Shown here: piece after piece, positions 53,501-63,337 of the stretch
Position numbering within the stretch: the first letter of the stretch is position 1
Layout of the letters: every line of letters starts with the position of its first letter
NCBI GenBank assembly: GCA_963931865.1
Contig: OZ007511.1
Location: 11,607,396-11,671,395, forward strand
DNA from: Axinella damicornis
Taxonomy: Eukaryota > Porifera > Demospongiae > Axinellida > Axinellidae
Length of the DNA: 64,000 bases
Direction of reading: 5' to 3'
Translations under genes and position numbers: made by a program
The notes under the pieces: generated by a model
Seen by the model: the letters and a program-made list of their open reading frames with translations, nothing else
The model's database searches: none
Told to the model about the DNA's origin: nothing

Positions 53501-54653
53501 GGCGACGCGAGGAGTCTTGTTGGTCATGAAAACACTCGAAGATGAACGGTATGTGGTTATAAAGGCTTATAAGTGTACCGTTTCTGAGATTTTTTTTTTT
53601 TGGAGAGATTCTTTTGTATTAGCATATATTGCGTGTACGTCGTATCCCTACATACAGAGTCTACCGACTCTGTGTATATATATGTGGTGTGTTTGCTAAA
53701 TATAATCAGTTCACAACTATACTCTAGTGATGCACTAGCCCTCACAGCATTACTCATTCACATTCGTCCCCGGGCCATACTGAACAGTTTTATGCGATCA
53801 TCCATACCTTGTTTCCCTACTTTGGCCATTGTGCATCCTGTTACATTAATATCACTTGTACATATACAGCTAATAAAGACATTCTCAGGATTGAGAGGTG
53901 CATATTTTCCATCTCACTAGTTGAAGAGAAACAGGTTACTTTGCTCCACTCACTCATGGTGCACCGCACTCCAGCAGTTCGGTTTGGGTAGTAGCACTCA
54001 GGGTTAGTGATCACTCCCGCACCAGGTGTGGCGCACTGATACCCAAATGTCTCGGTTCCGTTACACATCACATTCTCTAGGAAGACAGGACCATACCAGG
54101 GGTCGAGGCTTGTACCATTCAGTGCTTCCGATTCTGTAGGCAAAATAAGTAGCTAGTATGGTCACTGTTTCTAAGATGGCCAACTAGCAAGCATGTCTAC
54201 ATACCATAACTTGTGGAGTCGTAGCCAAATACACGACAAGCAACTTGAGCATCCAGTTGGTCCCAGCCCTCGTCACAGATTGCTCCATATGTTCCATTAA
54301 TGCACGTCTCCACTCTTCCCTCAATATAGAAGGCACCAGCTGGGGTAGATCCACTGCTGGTATTAGTAAACTGAAGTTGCCCATCGTAACAACTTGGGGT
54401 AGCTGTTGGAGTAGTTGACCATGCAGAGTAGAGAACATTTCATTAGCACTCCACTAATCATTATAAGCGATAAAAATAAAACTGTGACAAGATCTATAGC
54501 TATATATGTAGCAGAATGGCAATAGTATGGTGAAACAAGGTAGGGACATTTGCTTTCGTGGATACCTAAGCCTCTAGCTTCGTCACATGTGAGCAACACC
54601 ACCAATAGGGAAACAGCACACAGCAACAGCGTGGAAACAGATAGAGCAGCCAT
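44567..54653 (-). CDS. Secreted SRCR / CCP / Calx-beta protein, paralogue of the giant gene
   Basis: 14 exons, hand-summed 2,235 nt, about 744 residues; ATG 54653, stop TAA 44567-44569. Exons: 54566-54653, 54205-54402, 53954-54133, 50011-50184, 49727-49900, 49055-49216, 48627-48830, 48272-48448, 47259-47432, 46972-47145, 46624-46749, 46103-46222, 45544-45693, 44567-44700. All junctions are phase 1. Signal peptide MAALSVSTLLLCAVSLLVVL; SRCR (30-155) with EGRVETC, GAICDEGWD, VACRVFGY, NVMCNG and GVRC; CCPs at 156-271; Calx-beta 272-393; three CCPs 394-568; unassigned C-terminal domain 569-744. No membrane anchor. SRCR domains bind proteins or microbial ligands in other animals; the function here is unknown. 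The 3.8-kb third intron is filled with repeats. Confidence 0.83.
45294..45494. mobile_element. Pogo/Tigger-like MITE, duplicate copy
   Basis: Duplicate of 7461-7673 in the same intron position of the paralogue, slightly shorter at its right end. Confidence 0.5.
45791..45895. mobile_element. Fold-back MITE, duplicate of 7964-8068
   Basis: Same ends (tagcctcgttcccagacc / ggtctgggaccgagacta) and same intron position. Confidence 0.7.
47617..47992 (-). mobile_element. Truncated copy of the cactcctggtag element
   Basis: Shares ttacactcctggtag, the ggtgctgaaactcaccttgg segment and the gattctgaccacacagcc segment with the fuller copy at 51750-52239, in inverse orientation. The end near 47992 lacks the terminal repeat. 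It is inserted between two CCP exons of the paralogue and absent from the giant gene. Confidence 0.65.
48893..48980. mobile_element. Fold-back MITE, duplicate of 10416-10513
   Basis: Inverted ends around cccagaccccaaaccaacc and ggtttgggtctagggccgag; between the Calx-beta exons of the paralogue. Confidence 0.6.
50868..51095 (+). repeat. Interspersed repeat rich in small palindromes
   Basis: Contains consecutive hairpins with a gaag or similar loop: gccgaaggc, gccgcgaagcggc and ccgcgcgaagcgcgg, then aaaattttattt and gctctcgtagcatc. Related copies: 41495-41545 plus 41699-41845, and a piece at 52467-52495 (gccgccgaaggcggc). It lies in the third intron of the paralogue. No protein sense. Confidence 0.6.
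51640..51745 (+). repeat. Solo arm of the 42975-43217 MITE family
   Basis: gcgatcatccctgccttgtt, gccgttctggtatccctacatc and ctgttacattttc match the right arm of that MITE; no left arm is adjacent. The preceding 51420-51620 is CpG-rich with no other recognisable feature. Confidence 0.6.
51750..52239 (+). mobile_element. 490-bp non-autonomous element, cactcctggtag termini
   Basis: Left end gcactcctggtag, right end ctaccaggagtgt. Internally two related segments of about 45 bp occur (gacggctgtgtggtcagaat at 51948 and gacggtgtagtcagaatctt at 52133). A truncated inverted copy is at 47617-47992. Short + strand frames inside show no family resemblance. From 52240 to 53200 I see only a fragment of the palindrome-rich repeat and no gene. 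Confidence 0.6.
53207..53674 (-). repeat. 480-bp repeat, copy 2, inverted relative to 40772-41250
   Basis: Reverse-complement match to copy 1, from acgttcgttgctaggtgatc to cagagtctaccgactctgtg. Carries the ttttttttttt run at 53591. The two copies face each other about 12 kb apart. Confidence 0.75.
53691..53905 (-). repeat. Relic of a DOMON-cassette intron within the paralogue
   Basis: tgtgtttgctaaatataatc, ctatactctagtgatgcact, gaacagttttatgcgatcat, ttggccattgtgcatcctgt and gacattctcaggattgagag match the intron that separates cassettes in the giant gene (for example 16935-17142). It lies just 3' of the second SRCR exon, where a DOMON cassette would be expected if the ancestor had one. Confidence 0.75.
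53954..54653 (-). other. Signal peptide and SRCR module of the paralogue
   Basis: Exon 1 differs from the giant gene's exon 1 by a few bases around the donor: here the sequence ...ggcttag|gtatcc uses a phase-1 donor, where the protease gene reads through a few more codons to a phase-0 donor. The SRCR is split over two exons (54205-54402 and 53954-54133), and the Cys pattern C-C-C then C-C-C-C fits an SRCR fold. Confidence 0.83.
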
Positions 54654-54726
54654 TGTCCATCACTTCAGTCACTCATCAATGAAACCTTGCACTGGATTGA
54701 ATCTACTTGAAAACGAAGACAAAATT

Positions 54727-55135
54727 GCATGCAATATAGACTGACACTATCTAAGCATTAAATAGTGCAAGGTGGTGTGATGTGACTAAGAGGGAATGAA
54801 GTTGAACATATATCATCTTATGATCGGTAAAATGATTTCGCTTGTAGATGTGGTTTTCGATCACTGTCTGCCAGCTTTGACTGTGTTTGGGTCCAGATCT
54901 GTGATTCCACAACATTCCACAACACTGAATTTGGCGTGTGAATGTGCACCTGATACATGAAACATCCCAGCAATTCAGCGATGCTATGAGTGTTGATGGG
55001 GTGTTTTCCCACGGCCTGAAGGATGAGAGTCTCTATAATTGCTGGACCGGAAAATAGACTGGAATGGTAATGGACTATATGGACTGCACTGACTATACTA
55101 TATTGTTAAACGTCTGAAACCATTTGCAATACGTA
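54727..55135. repeat. 5' flank of the paralogue, homologous to 38449-39240
   Basis: Starts immediately upstream of the signal-peptide exon and shares all landmarks of the two tandem copies upstream of the giant gene, so the duplication included the promoter. From 55136 to 56540 I see no gene, only a decayed copy of this repeat (55600-55760) and a 64-bp tandem duplication. Confidence 0.75.
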
Positions 55136-56170
55136 CCCGGCTCTGCCTATTTACTTACTAACCTGCTCAATGCCATGGCACCTCTGCCATGTATCCTCCT
55201 CTAAGTTCTATGGTATATAGGGTTGAAAGTCAATTGCGCATTATAAGCTTCAATGGATGTGTTCTGTATATGGAGTTACTGTAATAAATTGTTGGAGAGG
55301 TCTGGAAAAGAATGCAAGAAGCTTTAAAGCATGGTGAGAAATGCATGAAATGAAATGATAGCTACCATTGATCTGCTGTACAATTACGTTCCATAGTTCA
55401 TTCCACCGTTTGAATCCATATTCCAGTCCAGCAATAGAGACACTCCTGAAGGACCTTGATTGAGTCTTGTGGGTGCCAAATTCACTAATTCACAGACTGT
55501 GTGTAGCTAAAAACCCATGAGAAGTTGAGCAATGTTATGATGCTATATATGGTCCGTAATTGACTGCTCTTGTAGGCACCGTTTGCAATCACCGTTTGCG
55601 ATCACCGTTTCACAGCTTTGATGATTGCATGACATTGCATAACACGTACTGAATTTGGCGTGTGAATGTGTAATAATTGGTACATGTAACATCACACCAC
55701 ATCATGCAGTGTAGCTAGGTTGGAAATTATTGATGCTATGAAGAAGAAAGAGCAATAGTGTTGACAGTGTGGTCTCTCCCAGCTGGATAAACTTGTTTCG
55801 CATGCGCACGTGACACGTATAATTATACTTTAGATATTCAATGAATTGTCAGAGGGGCCGGGATGGGTTGAGGCTGACATCTAAGCTAAAATATGCCTAC
55901 AGACCTTATAATGCAGAATACAAAACAGTAATGGGGTATAACCGTGTATAATACAGCTACAAACTACATTCTTAGAGTAACCACAGTCAATAGCATAATA
56001 TAATTATGCATGAAAGGTCTTAGATGGACATTTGACACTTTTGTCCTGTTACTTCAGACCAAGTTCAGGAAGGTCCAGCATGATACATCTTATACAATTA
56101 ACCTCATTCCCAGGCTTGCAGTACATGTAGCCATAATCAAGTATTATGGACTTTCAGTCTCATAATTATT

Positions 56171-56294
56171 GGCTTTCAGGGACTCATGAATACCAAACAG
56201 GTGTCATGGGGAATATGGCTTCATCATAATTGTTGGTTTTCAGGGACTCATGAATACCAAACAGGTGTCATGGGCCAGGAATATGGCTTCACCA
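56171..56294. repeat. 64-bp tandem duplication
   Basis: Two units starting gg(c/t)tttcagggactcatga, at 56171 and 56235, each containing aataccaaacaggtgtcatg and ending near aatatggcttca. No coding sense. Confidence 0.75.
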
Positions 56295-56540
56295 GTTTAC
56301 TGCACGCCCACTCAAAGTACTCAAAGGGTACGTGTATTCAAACCTGGAGCAATCATTGTTCTTGACTGGATGAAATTGTATAGCTATACATTGACTGAGG
56401 GCCGGCCCAGAATGAACGATGAATTATTCAACACTGCATGCACGTGGTGCTGATTGCATTATTTTTTACAAGTGGAAAATGCTGACAGATTAAATTGTAA
56501 TGACTTTTCCAAACTACAAACAGTTGATTTTGACGATAGC

Positions 56541-59053
56541 TCATTGCCCGCCTTTCTTTGTTTTCCTTCCACTAGAGAAGTCTACAATCTTCTTATCCAG
56601 CTTCTTCTGTAGCTGGGCATGCCTTACTGGATCAACACTTTTCTTCTTTGAAGGTCCTTTCTGCTGTCGGGCATGCTTCTTAGCAGCATCTGAGCAACCA
56701 TGTACTTCTGGGATGCTGTGCTCCATGCAGAATCTGTGACTGCAGAATTGGCATCTCAGGCCAAGAAGATTCACCGACTTCTTGCACTTAGGAAAACCAC
56801 AAGTTGAATCCAATAATGTCATTTCTGCAAGCATGGCATCGAGATCATCAGGAACATTAGCTCCCATAGCGGGAGTCTTCTTCTTCTTGGTCTGTCCAGG
56901 CTGTTTTCTGTGAACTGCACTTCCGGACGGTTGGTTCTCCCTTTCCCTCCCCTTGGGTTCACATTCTGTTATAGGATGATGCCTTTCACACTGGGATTCA
57001 CGATCAACAGAGGATCCACTTCTTTCATTGATGCTGTAGGATGTACCTGTAGTCAAAGGCTCACCCTCATCGCTTGCCTCATATTCGTCATCACTCTGAG
57101 AGAGAACAGAGATCTGTGTTGCCCCTTGTTTCCCAAAGGATTCCACCAACTGTCTTTTCTTTACTTCAATGAATCTTTGGCTTCCATCGCCTCTGCTAAC
57201 GTGATGTAGGTTAAGCTCATCACACAGCTGCAGCAAATACGTATGTATCATAATTGACAATGTGCTAGTTCAAATCCTGTTCAGTACATTCTAGTGACCA
57301 CTAGTAGAATTATGGCCATGTGTATGTCAGCGTAATGGGAGGGGTCAACTGCTTGGGAACTGTTACCAGTGAGAGGGCTAACTTAGACACTTGCCTCATG
57401 AATGATCCTTCTCTCGTTAGCATTCAGAGTCGATGGAAAAGGCATTTGATCACTTTCTTCCTGCTCAATAAATTCCATCAGCTGATCCTTGAATTTGGTC
57501 TCCGCTGCTTTAGCATTCAGTAAGCTGTAAACAGAACAGATGACAGAACATAATTGATTATGCATGCATGGGTAGAGATTTTTCTAGTGAGAGGGCTAAG
57601 CATCTTTGAGTATGTACAGAGCTCAGCATCTTTGAGTATGTACAGATAATGATTGGAACCAGAGCTGTCGACTTGAAGTAGTTTATTTACTTTTGCTGAC
57701 TGCATACAGAGAAGGGAAAAAGGGCAATGGACTGGAATAGAATTTTATACACATCCTACCATATGTATATAAGTTAATTGATACTTACTTGACTAACAGC
57801 GAAGTGTGAGATGGTCAATCAGCATAAGGACAAAACTGCTCGGTTTAATTATTAGCAGCATGGAACAGTGGTGACCCGATTCACACACTATATATCATGC
57901 CCTGTGTGCATGGACAGCAGGGTAAAGTAATGCCTTTGTGTTTGTCGGCAAAATATACTGAGAAACGCTCCAAGCAGGTTAGCTACGGCATTTACAGACG
58001 TTAGACACTCAATGCAAAACAATCATACTGGGACGTTCTCCTACAGTACCGGAGAAGTTTTCAAAGCTCATTTCTGATTGGTTCACTTAGGTCATGTGCC
58101 CTTGCATTAGTGCATACTTAGGGTATATTAGGGCAGGTTAGGGTGTGATTATTAGCCAATAGAATTGAAGCTTTGAAATGTACTCCGGGATAGCTCACGT
58201 TCTTGTTTAGCACATGACCTTTATGGCTGTAGTGCATGTCGCCGTACCGTTGCTGCTCACAACTTAGCTATTGTACTGTTTATGTGTCCAGGCTCCAGAC
58301 ACTTCAATAGTTCTACTGGAGAGCAGGTAGATTCATAAGGGTCACTGCCAAGTACGTAGGAAATGAAGTAACTAATCATGCAGTGTGAGATGGAAATCTG
58401 AACGTTCAATACTAAGACTGGACCTTTCATCTTTCCCCTGTCCCGCAATTTTCTCCTTTGTAGGGTGAACTGGTTTCTTTGCTTTCACTCGTTGCTCTGG
58501 TGATGGCACGGCGTGTTTTCGGCTTTGCTGTCCCGTGGCAGCTACTGATCTGGGCTTGTAGTGATGTGCTTCCTCAAATGCAGTATCTGTATTCATAGCG
58601 AGAAAGACAGTGCAGTACAGCAACACATTAGGATCGACTCGGTAAATGAAATTCCAGTATAAAGCAATAATCAAGCAGGTATATTCCGCCCATTCGATAA
58701 TTTACCGCAGTCTCATGAAAGAGTGCCAGTGCTTGATTAGGCATTTTACGTCACATGCCTACCAAAGAGGGGCATGTATGGGTGCTCTATTGAGTGATTT
58801 ATGTTCCACAATCATCCATGAAAGAGTGTCCATGTTTGTGGTTTTGCACCTGTCCATCATCGGTTAGCATCTGACACTCTCCAAAACAGCTGTGGTTTGC
58901 TTATACATGAAGAAAGATGCCAGAGTATAGTCTCTGAAGCGCAGTAGCTAGCTATACACTTCGCCAAACCAGGGTTTTGGTCGGTTGAACGTAGAGTGGC
59001 CTTCAGTACACCTGACAGTGCTGTGTAGTTACACGCTGGCATTTTAGTGCTAT

Positions 59054-59085
<32 letters not shown>

Positions 59086-62000
59086 AGGTGACCAATAGGC
59101 TGGCCACTACACTTCGGATTCTCAGATAGAACATACTGTATGGGATGAAGGGATATGCACAATGATATGAGCCATGTGGAAATGGGTGGAAATAATAGGA
59201 CGCATCTGAAAGACCAGGGAGGTCTGAGCATTCCCTAGTCCCAGCCAGGGTCTATAGTGGAGATGCTCCACCACCCAGCCAACACAATGCAGCGCATTAG
59301 CAAGTCTTCCACCCTAAAGGAATTTATTTGTCCACCAAATACAGATCATTTACCTTGCAGAAACTCGTCGGCACTCCAAACCTCTCCACAGTGATGGCAG
59401 TGGTCTATCAGGCCCTTGATGAAAGGCTCATTACACACGGTCTCAGAGTCACCAATCAAAGCTAAGTGTCTCCTGGCTCTGGTCACGGCCACGTTGGTCC
59501 TTCGCCGTTCACGGAGGAATCCATACTCACCTACACAGATTCAAGTACATACGCACGTATATTTATTAATCACAGTAGAAACAATCCACTATCCTCCCGT
59601 ATAACGTAACCCGTATAACCAAGCAAGAAAGTAACGCACTTGTACCTACGTATACTTGGTATGGATCCTCTTATCAGCAAGAAAAACACTGCCATCAGAA
59701 CTTAGTTGTTGTGTTATTCAGTGGCTACTTTTCCATTTAATTTACCAATTCCACCGATGCATGCTTGCCAAAAAAGGGTACGTATCAAGTTCTCCTCAGG
59801 CTGACGAAAATGTATTCAACCCACAAAGTATCAGTATACCTTTGTTGTTGGACCTTGTGAATGAAATGATGACTGCCTCCTTCTCCCTACCCTGGAAGCC
59901 ATCAACCGAGCGCACTTCCAGTTGGGAATGTTCCAAAGAAAGCGAAGGTAGTCGCTGACGAATGAGCTCCACCTAGCAAGTCATCAATGCTGTAGTGAAG
60001 CATGCTGCATACCAGTTAAAGCCCTTACACAATAAATTATTCATCATTCAATTAGTCGCTATGTGGTTAGTCTCGCATAGCCAGACCCCATTCTGCACCA
60101 AAAATGCATTTTAACATTCCACAAAGACACGTACTGTAATGGTAATAATATAGTAACACATATATACTTGTATGATCTGCTACGCCAGGCTTAATACTGA
60201 TTCAACGTACTTGCAAGTTGTATGGAGCAATCACTGCGATATCACCCGGTGAGACACCAGCAGACAAGAGAGCTTTAACATGATGAATCACCAGGTCAGC
60301 CTCCCCTACATAAGATCACAGTAGAATTGACTCAAGGTTGCGTGAAACCTGTGGAATTGTTAGCCATGCCAGCAACTATGTCCACTTCCATACAGACCAA
60401 CAGAGCATGAAAACATGCACTGACAACTCTCAGTAAATCATTCCAATGACAGACACTATCACATGGATATGGAGGTATGATTAGGAGCCTATCTCTGCTG
60501 GTCTTCATCCCTTCTGCCAGGCTACAATATAAGTGGAGACAGTTACCGACACAGCTGTGAATTCCACACTTTACAAACCACAAAACTCAGCAAAAAATAC
60601 GTAGGCAGAGGAGGTTGGCCACCACATATGTTTTTCGCTTTCTGTCATGTGACAAGTGGACGGTTATTGCAAATAGCCCTACAAATAGAAGACTGTTTCT
60701 TGGCTGCTGTACAGTGTTCCTCAAATGCATTTTGCAAATCGACGAGACGGCCCCGAACCTCCACTCTAGTCTCATGGGCCAGACGTTTGCAGTGCGCATG
60801 GGGACCATCCGGCCAGGGAGACTACTTCCACTCGTTTCTGCCATACCGGAGCTGAATCTTGAGGGGCTCAGCCTTTTATAATGACAATAGACACTTTGAT
60901 GCGAGTCGATATTCCATGATGGTGAAAACTGTCGAAACAATGGAAGTACTGTGCTTAACATGCATTACATAATCTGATTACACGAGACTTTAATGAGATC
61001 TGATTAGCAAAGGTCAACCATGGCCATCCTCCTCTGATATGTCCACAACTGACTTTTAATAATTCTATTGCTAGTGAAAGTCTACAAGTCGCAGTTGCTG
61101 AGTTCTTGACATCAAAACCTCAATGTATAATGCTCTTTAACAAACTGCTACCTAGTGCATTGGTTTGCTAAAACAATGTATGCCCGATAGGCAGACATCT
61201 GTGTGCTGATTGCCTGGCATTTGTCCAACGATTAGCTGTAGTTCAACACACAGACAACCACTTTGCTCATGTTGGGTAAGCCTCATTCCCAGGCCCGACC
61301 ACAATGTTGAATGTACTTGTACCACACACAAGACACTCTCACACGTACCTTCATTCCCTTTGGACTCCTCATCCGGGGTTTCTAACTCCCAAAGGTCACA
61401 CCCAGCCGTGTCAATGAACAGCAGCGGAACAGAGGTCTCTCTTGTATCTCTCACGTCAACCATGTCTCTGGGGGAAAAAATTATACATCATGTTGTTTTT
61501 TTGATTTCTTAGGTCAATTCTAATTCTGCCCCAAATACATACCACTACAAAGTATAAGTTGTTGCGGCATCTCAGTTGCGGCTGTCATTGGAATGTACAA
61601 CTAACTCCTATATAAAAGCACATAGCTATATTCTGCCAATTCTTGAATATTAAAATTGAACCTTGACTTACTCTAAAAGCCTAAGCTTACTTCAGCAAAT
61701 GTTCCACCACTGAGCTGTGCGCTTCAAGTTGACCTTCATACAGACAGTGTGATGGCCAAGACATTATACTGTGATGCATTCTGGGGAGAGAAAAAATCAG
61801 GAGACATAATCAGTATTCACAACAAATGCAAATCTAGGGTGCTATACTGTATGCAGTTATGCTCAGGCTGGCATGCATGTCCAAGAGTGGTGCAAAGAGT
61901 AGGTGCTCCTCACCGGTACTGCACAGTCAGTGTGGTAGTGAGCTGACTCCCATAGAGTTTCACCAGCCTCTCCATTAGAGTGACGGACAGACCTTCCTTA

Positions 62001-63337
62001 GCAGCCCTGACGACCAAGAACAGAAGTAACAGCAATAAACAGAACACACATTGTTTCCATAAAGGTCTGCAATAGGATGGTCATGCAAGCTTTGGAGAGA
62101 GAGAATAATCCACAGAAAAAATTCTGGGATTCGAACCCAAGACCTTCTGAGTACTAGTCAGACACTCTTACCGCTAAGCCACTGGGCCCACGGCAGAGGA
62201 GCGGAAGCAAGGCTGCATATAACAGCGCAGGCTAGAGGACGTAGCTGACTCCAGCTGTCTTTCTCTCTCTCACGGTTGGTCCTCTTCCCCTTGCATGCTC
62301 ACATCTTTTGCGCTAAGTATCTTGGGCTAGAAATGAGATACAATGCTGGGATTTGCACCATTGCGATCAGCAGGAATGGAGCTTTCTAATGATGTCCATT
62401 TTACTGTAGGTTGAACTCTGACCCAAAATCATGAAAAACCATGGATTATAGCCTTTGGTTGAGTGCGATTTTTGGCAAAAATGTGACCGAAATTAAAAAT
62501 CATTTTAAGGACATCATTTGAAAGCTCTCTTTATGCTGACTTCAACGGCACAATCCCCAGCTTCATATCTCAGTCATAATACCTAGCGCAGTGTTCTTTT
62601 CCTCTATACCAAATTTTGGTCCATTTTTGACAAAATGCACATCAGTCACCCTATATAGAACAGGAGCGCTGTGTCGGCCAATTTGGTTTATTCCAAAATT
62701 GGCAAGTCAAAATGTGCCACATACTTGATTAATTAATATGCGAGTTTCAGTGGTTAGCGGGCTACTTCACAGCATGTAACTATAGATAGCTATGGAGGCA
62801 CAAAGCCCCCCCCCCCCCCCCCCCCCCCCCCGTCTTCACAGCATAGCCCGCCCCCTTATCAATATCCTGGTTCCGCCCATCAGTAATCACACAGAAAGTC
62901 ATATTATTACTACCAAAGCTTTGGGCCAGGATGTCTACGATCGCACATGCAAACACATACTCTTGTGAAAGGATCACAGGAGGCAGCTGCATGTGGTCCC
63001 CGGCCAACACACACTTAGCAGCTCTCAACAGAGGGATCCAGCAACTGGCTTCAATGGCCTGCATGAGTGAAAGAAACACTTGTGTAATTGCATATTTTTA
63101 TCCCCCCCCCCCCCCCACCAACACCACCTGCAATATAACTGGTAAGTCTCGGCTATCTTCTCCATTGGAAAGGCATGGTTCAAATTTTCAAGGGTTTAAA
63201 TCAGCTACTCCAGGATGTACTGACAACCTAAACAGGTTATTCACACTGTAGAACTTACTACATAAATCTACAGAGTTGCAAATACCTGTGCACATTCATC
63301 AATCACCACCAAACCAAAGTGTCCCTCTGGCAAATAC
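56541..63337 (-). CDS. IGHMBP2: IGHMBP2/SMUBP2 superfamily-1 DNA/RNA helicase, 3' part of the gene
   Basis: Eleven exons: 63286-63337, 62961-63058, 61914-62006, 61691-61780, 61349-61467, 60211-60305, 59840-59972, 59354-59530, 58424-58586, 57395-57524, 56541-57227; 612 codons in the window. ATP-dependent 5'-3' helicase of the UPF1-like group, linked in mammals to ribosomes and tRNA-related complexes. Motifs: II (VVIDECAQ), III (AGDHMQLPP), IV (TVQYRM), [23 protein letters not shown] ([11 protein letters not shown]), VI ([10 protein letters not shown]). The C-terminal R3H domain (ERRIIHE, then [12 protein letters not shown]) and the AN1 zinc finger (CGFPKC, CQFC, CMEH, HGC) are complete, followed by a basic tail. 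The intron inside R3H begins AG|gcaagt, a GC-AG intron. The 58424 donor (AG|gtccag) is weak. Walker A and the N-terminus lie outside the window or in unrecognised exons beyond 63340. Confidence 0.9.
59057..59085 (+). repeat. 29-bp poly-G run in a helicase intron
   Basis: Uninterrupted G between tatgga and aggtgacc. The 58600-59350 intron around it holds no other recognisable feature. Confidence 0.9.
62124..62190 (-). repeat. tRNA-Thr(AGU)-derived sequence, probably a SINE or tRNA pseudogene
   Basis: On the - strand: A box gtggcttagcggtaagag; anticodon stem tctga/tcaga closing a loop ctagtac with anticodon AGT; B box ggttcgaatcc with T stem ttggg/cccag. The 5' acceptor strand (gggccca) has no complement on the 3' side, which reads aattttttctg, so no cloverleaf acceptor forms. 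It lies in a helicase intron. The sequence is more likely the head of a tRNA-derived SINE, or a decayed tRNA, than a working gene. Confidence 0.6.
62806..62831 (+). repeat. 26-bp poly-C run in a helicase intron
   Basis: Uninterrupted C between gcacaaag and gtcttcac. A further 15-bp C run lies at 63102-63116, in the intron between the motif II and motif III exons. Confidence 0.9.
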
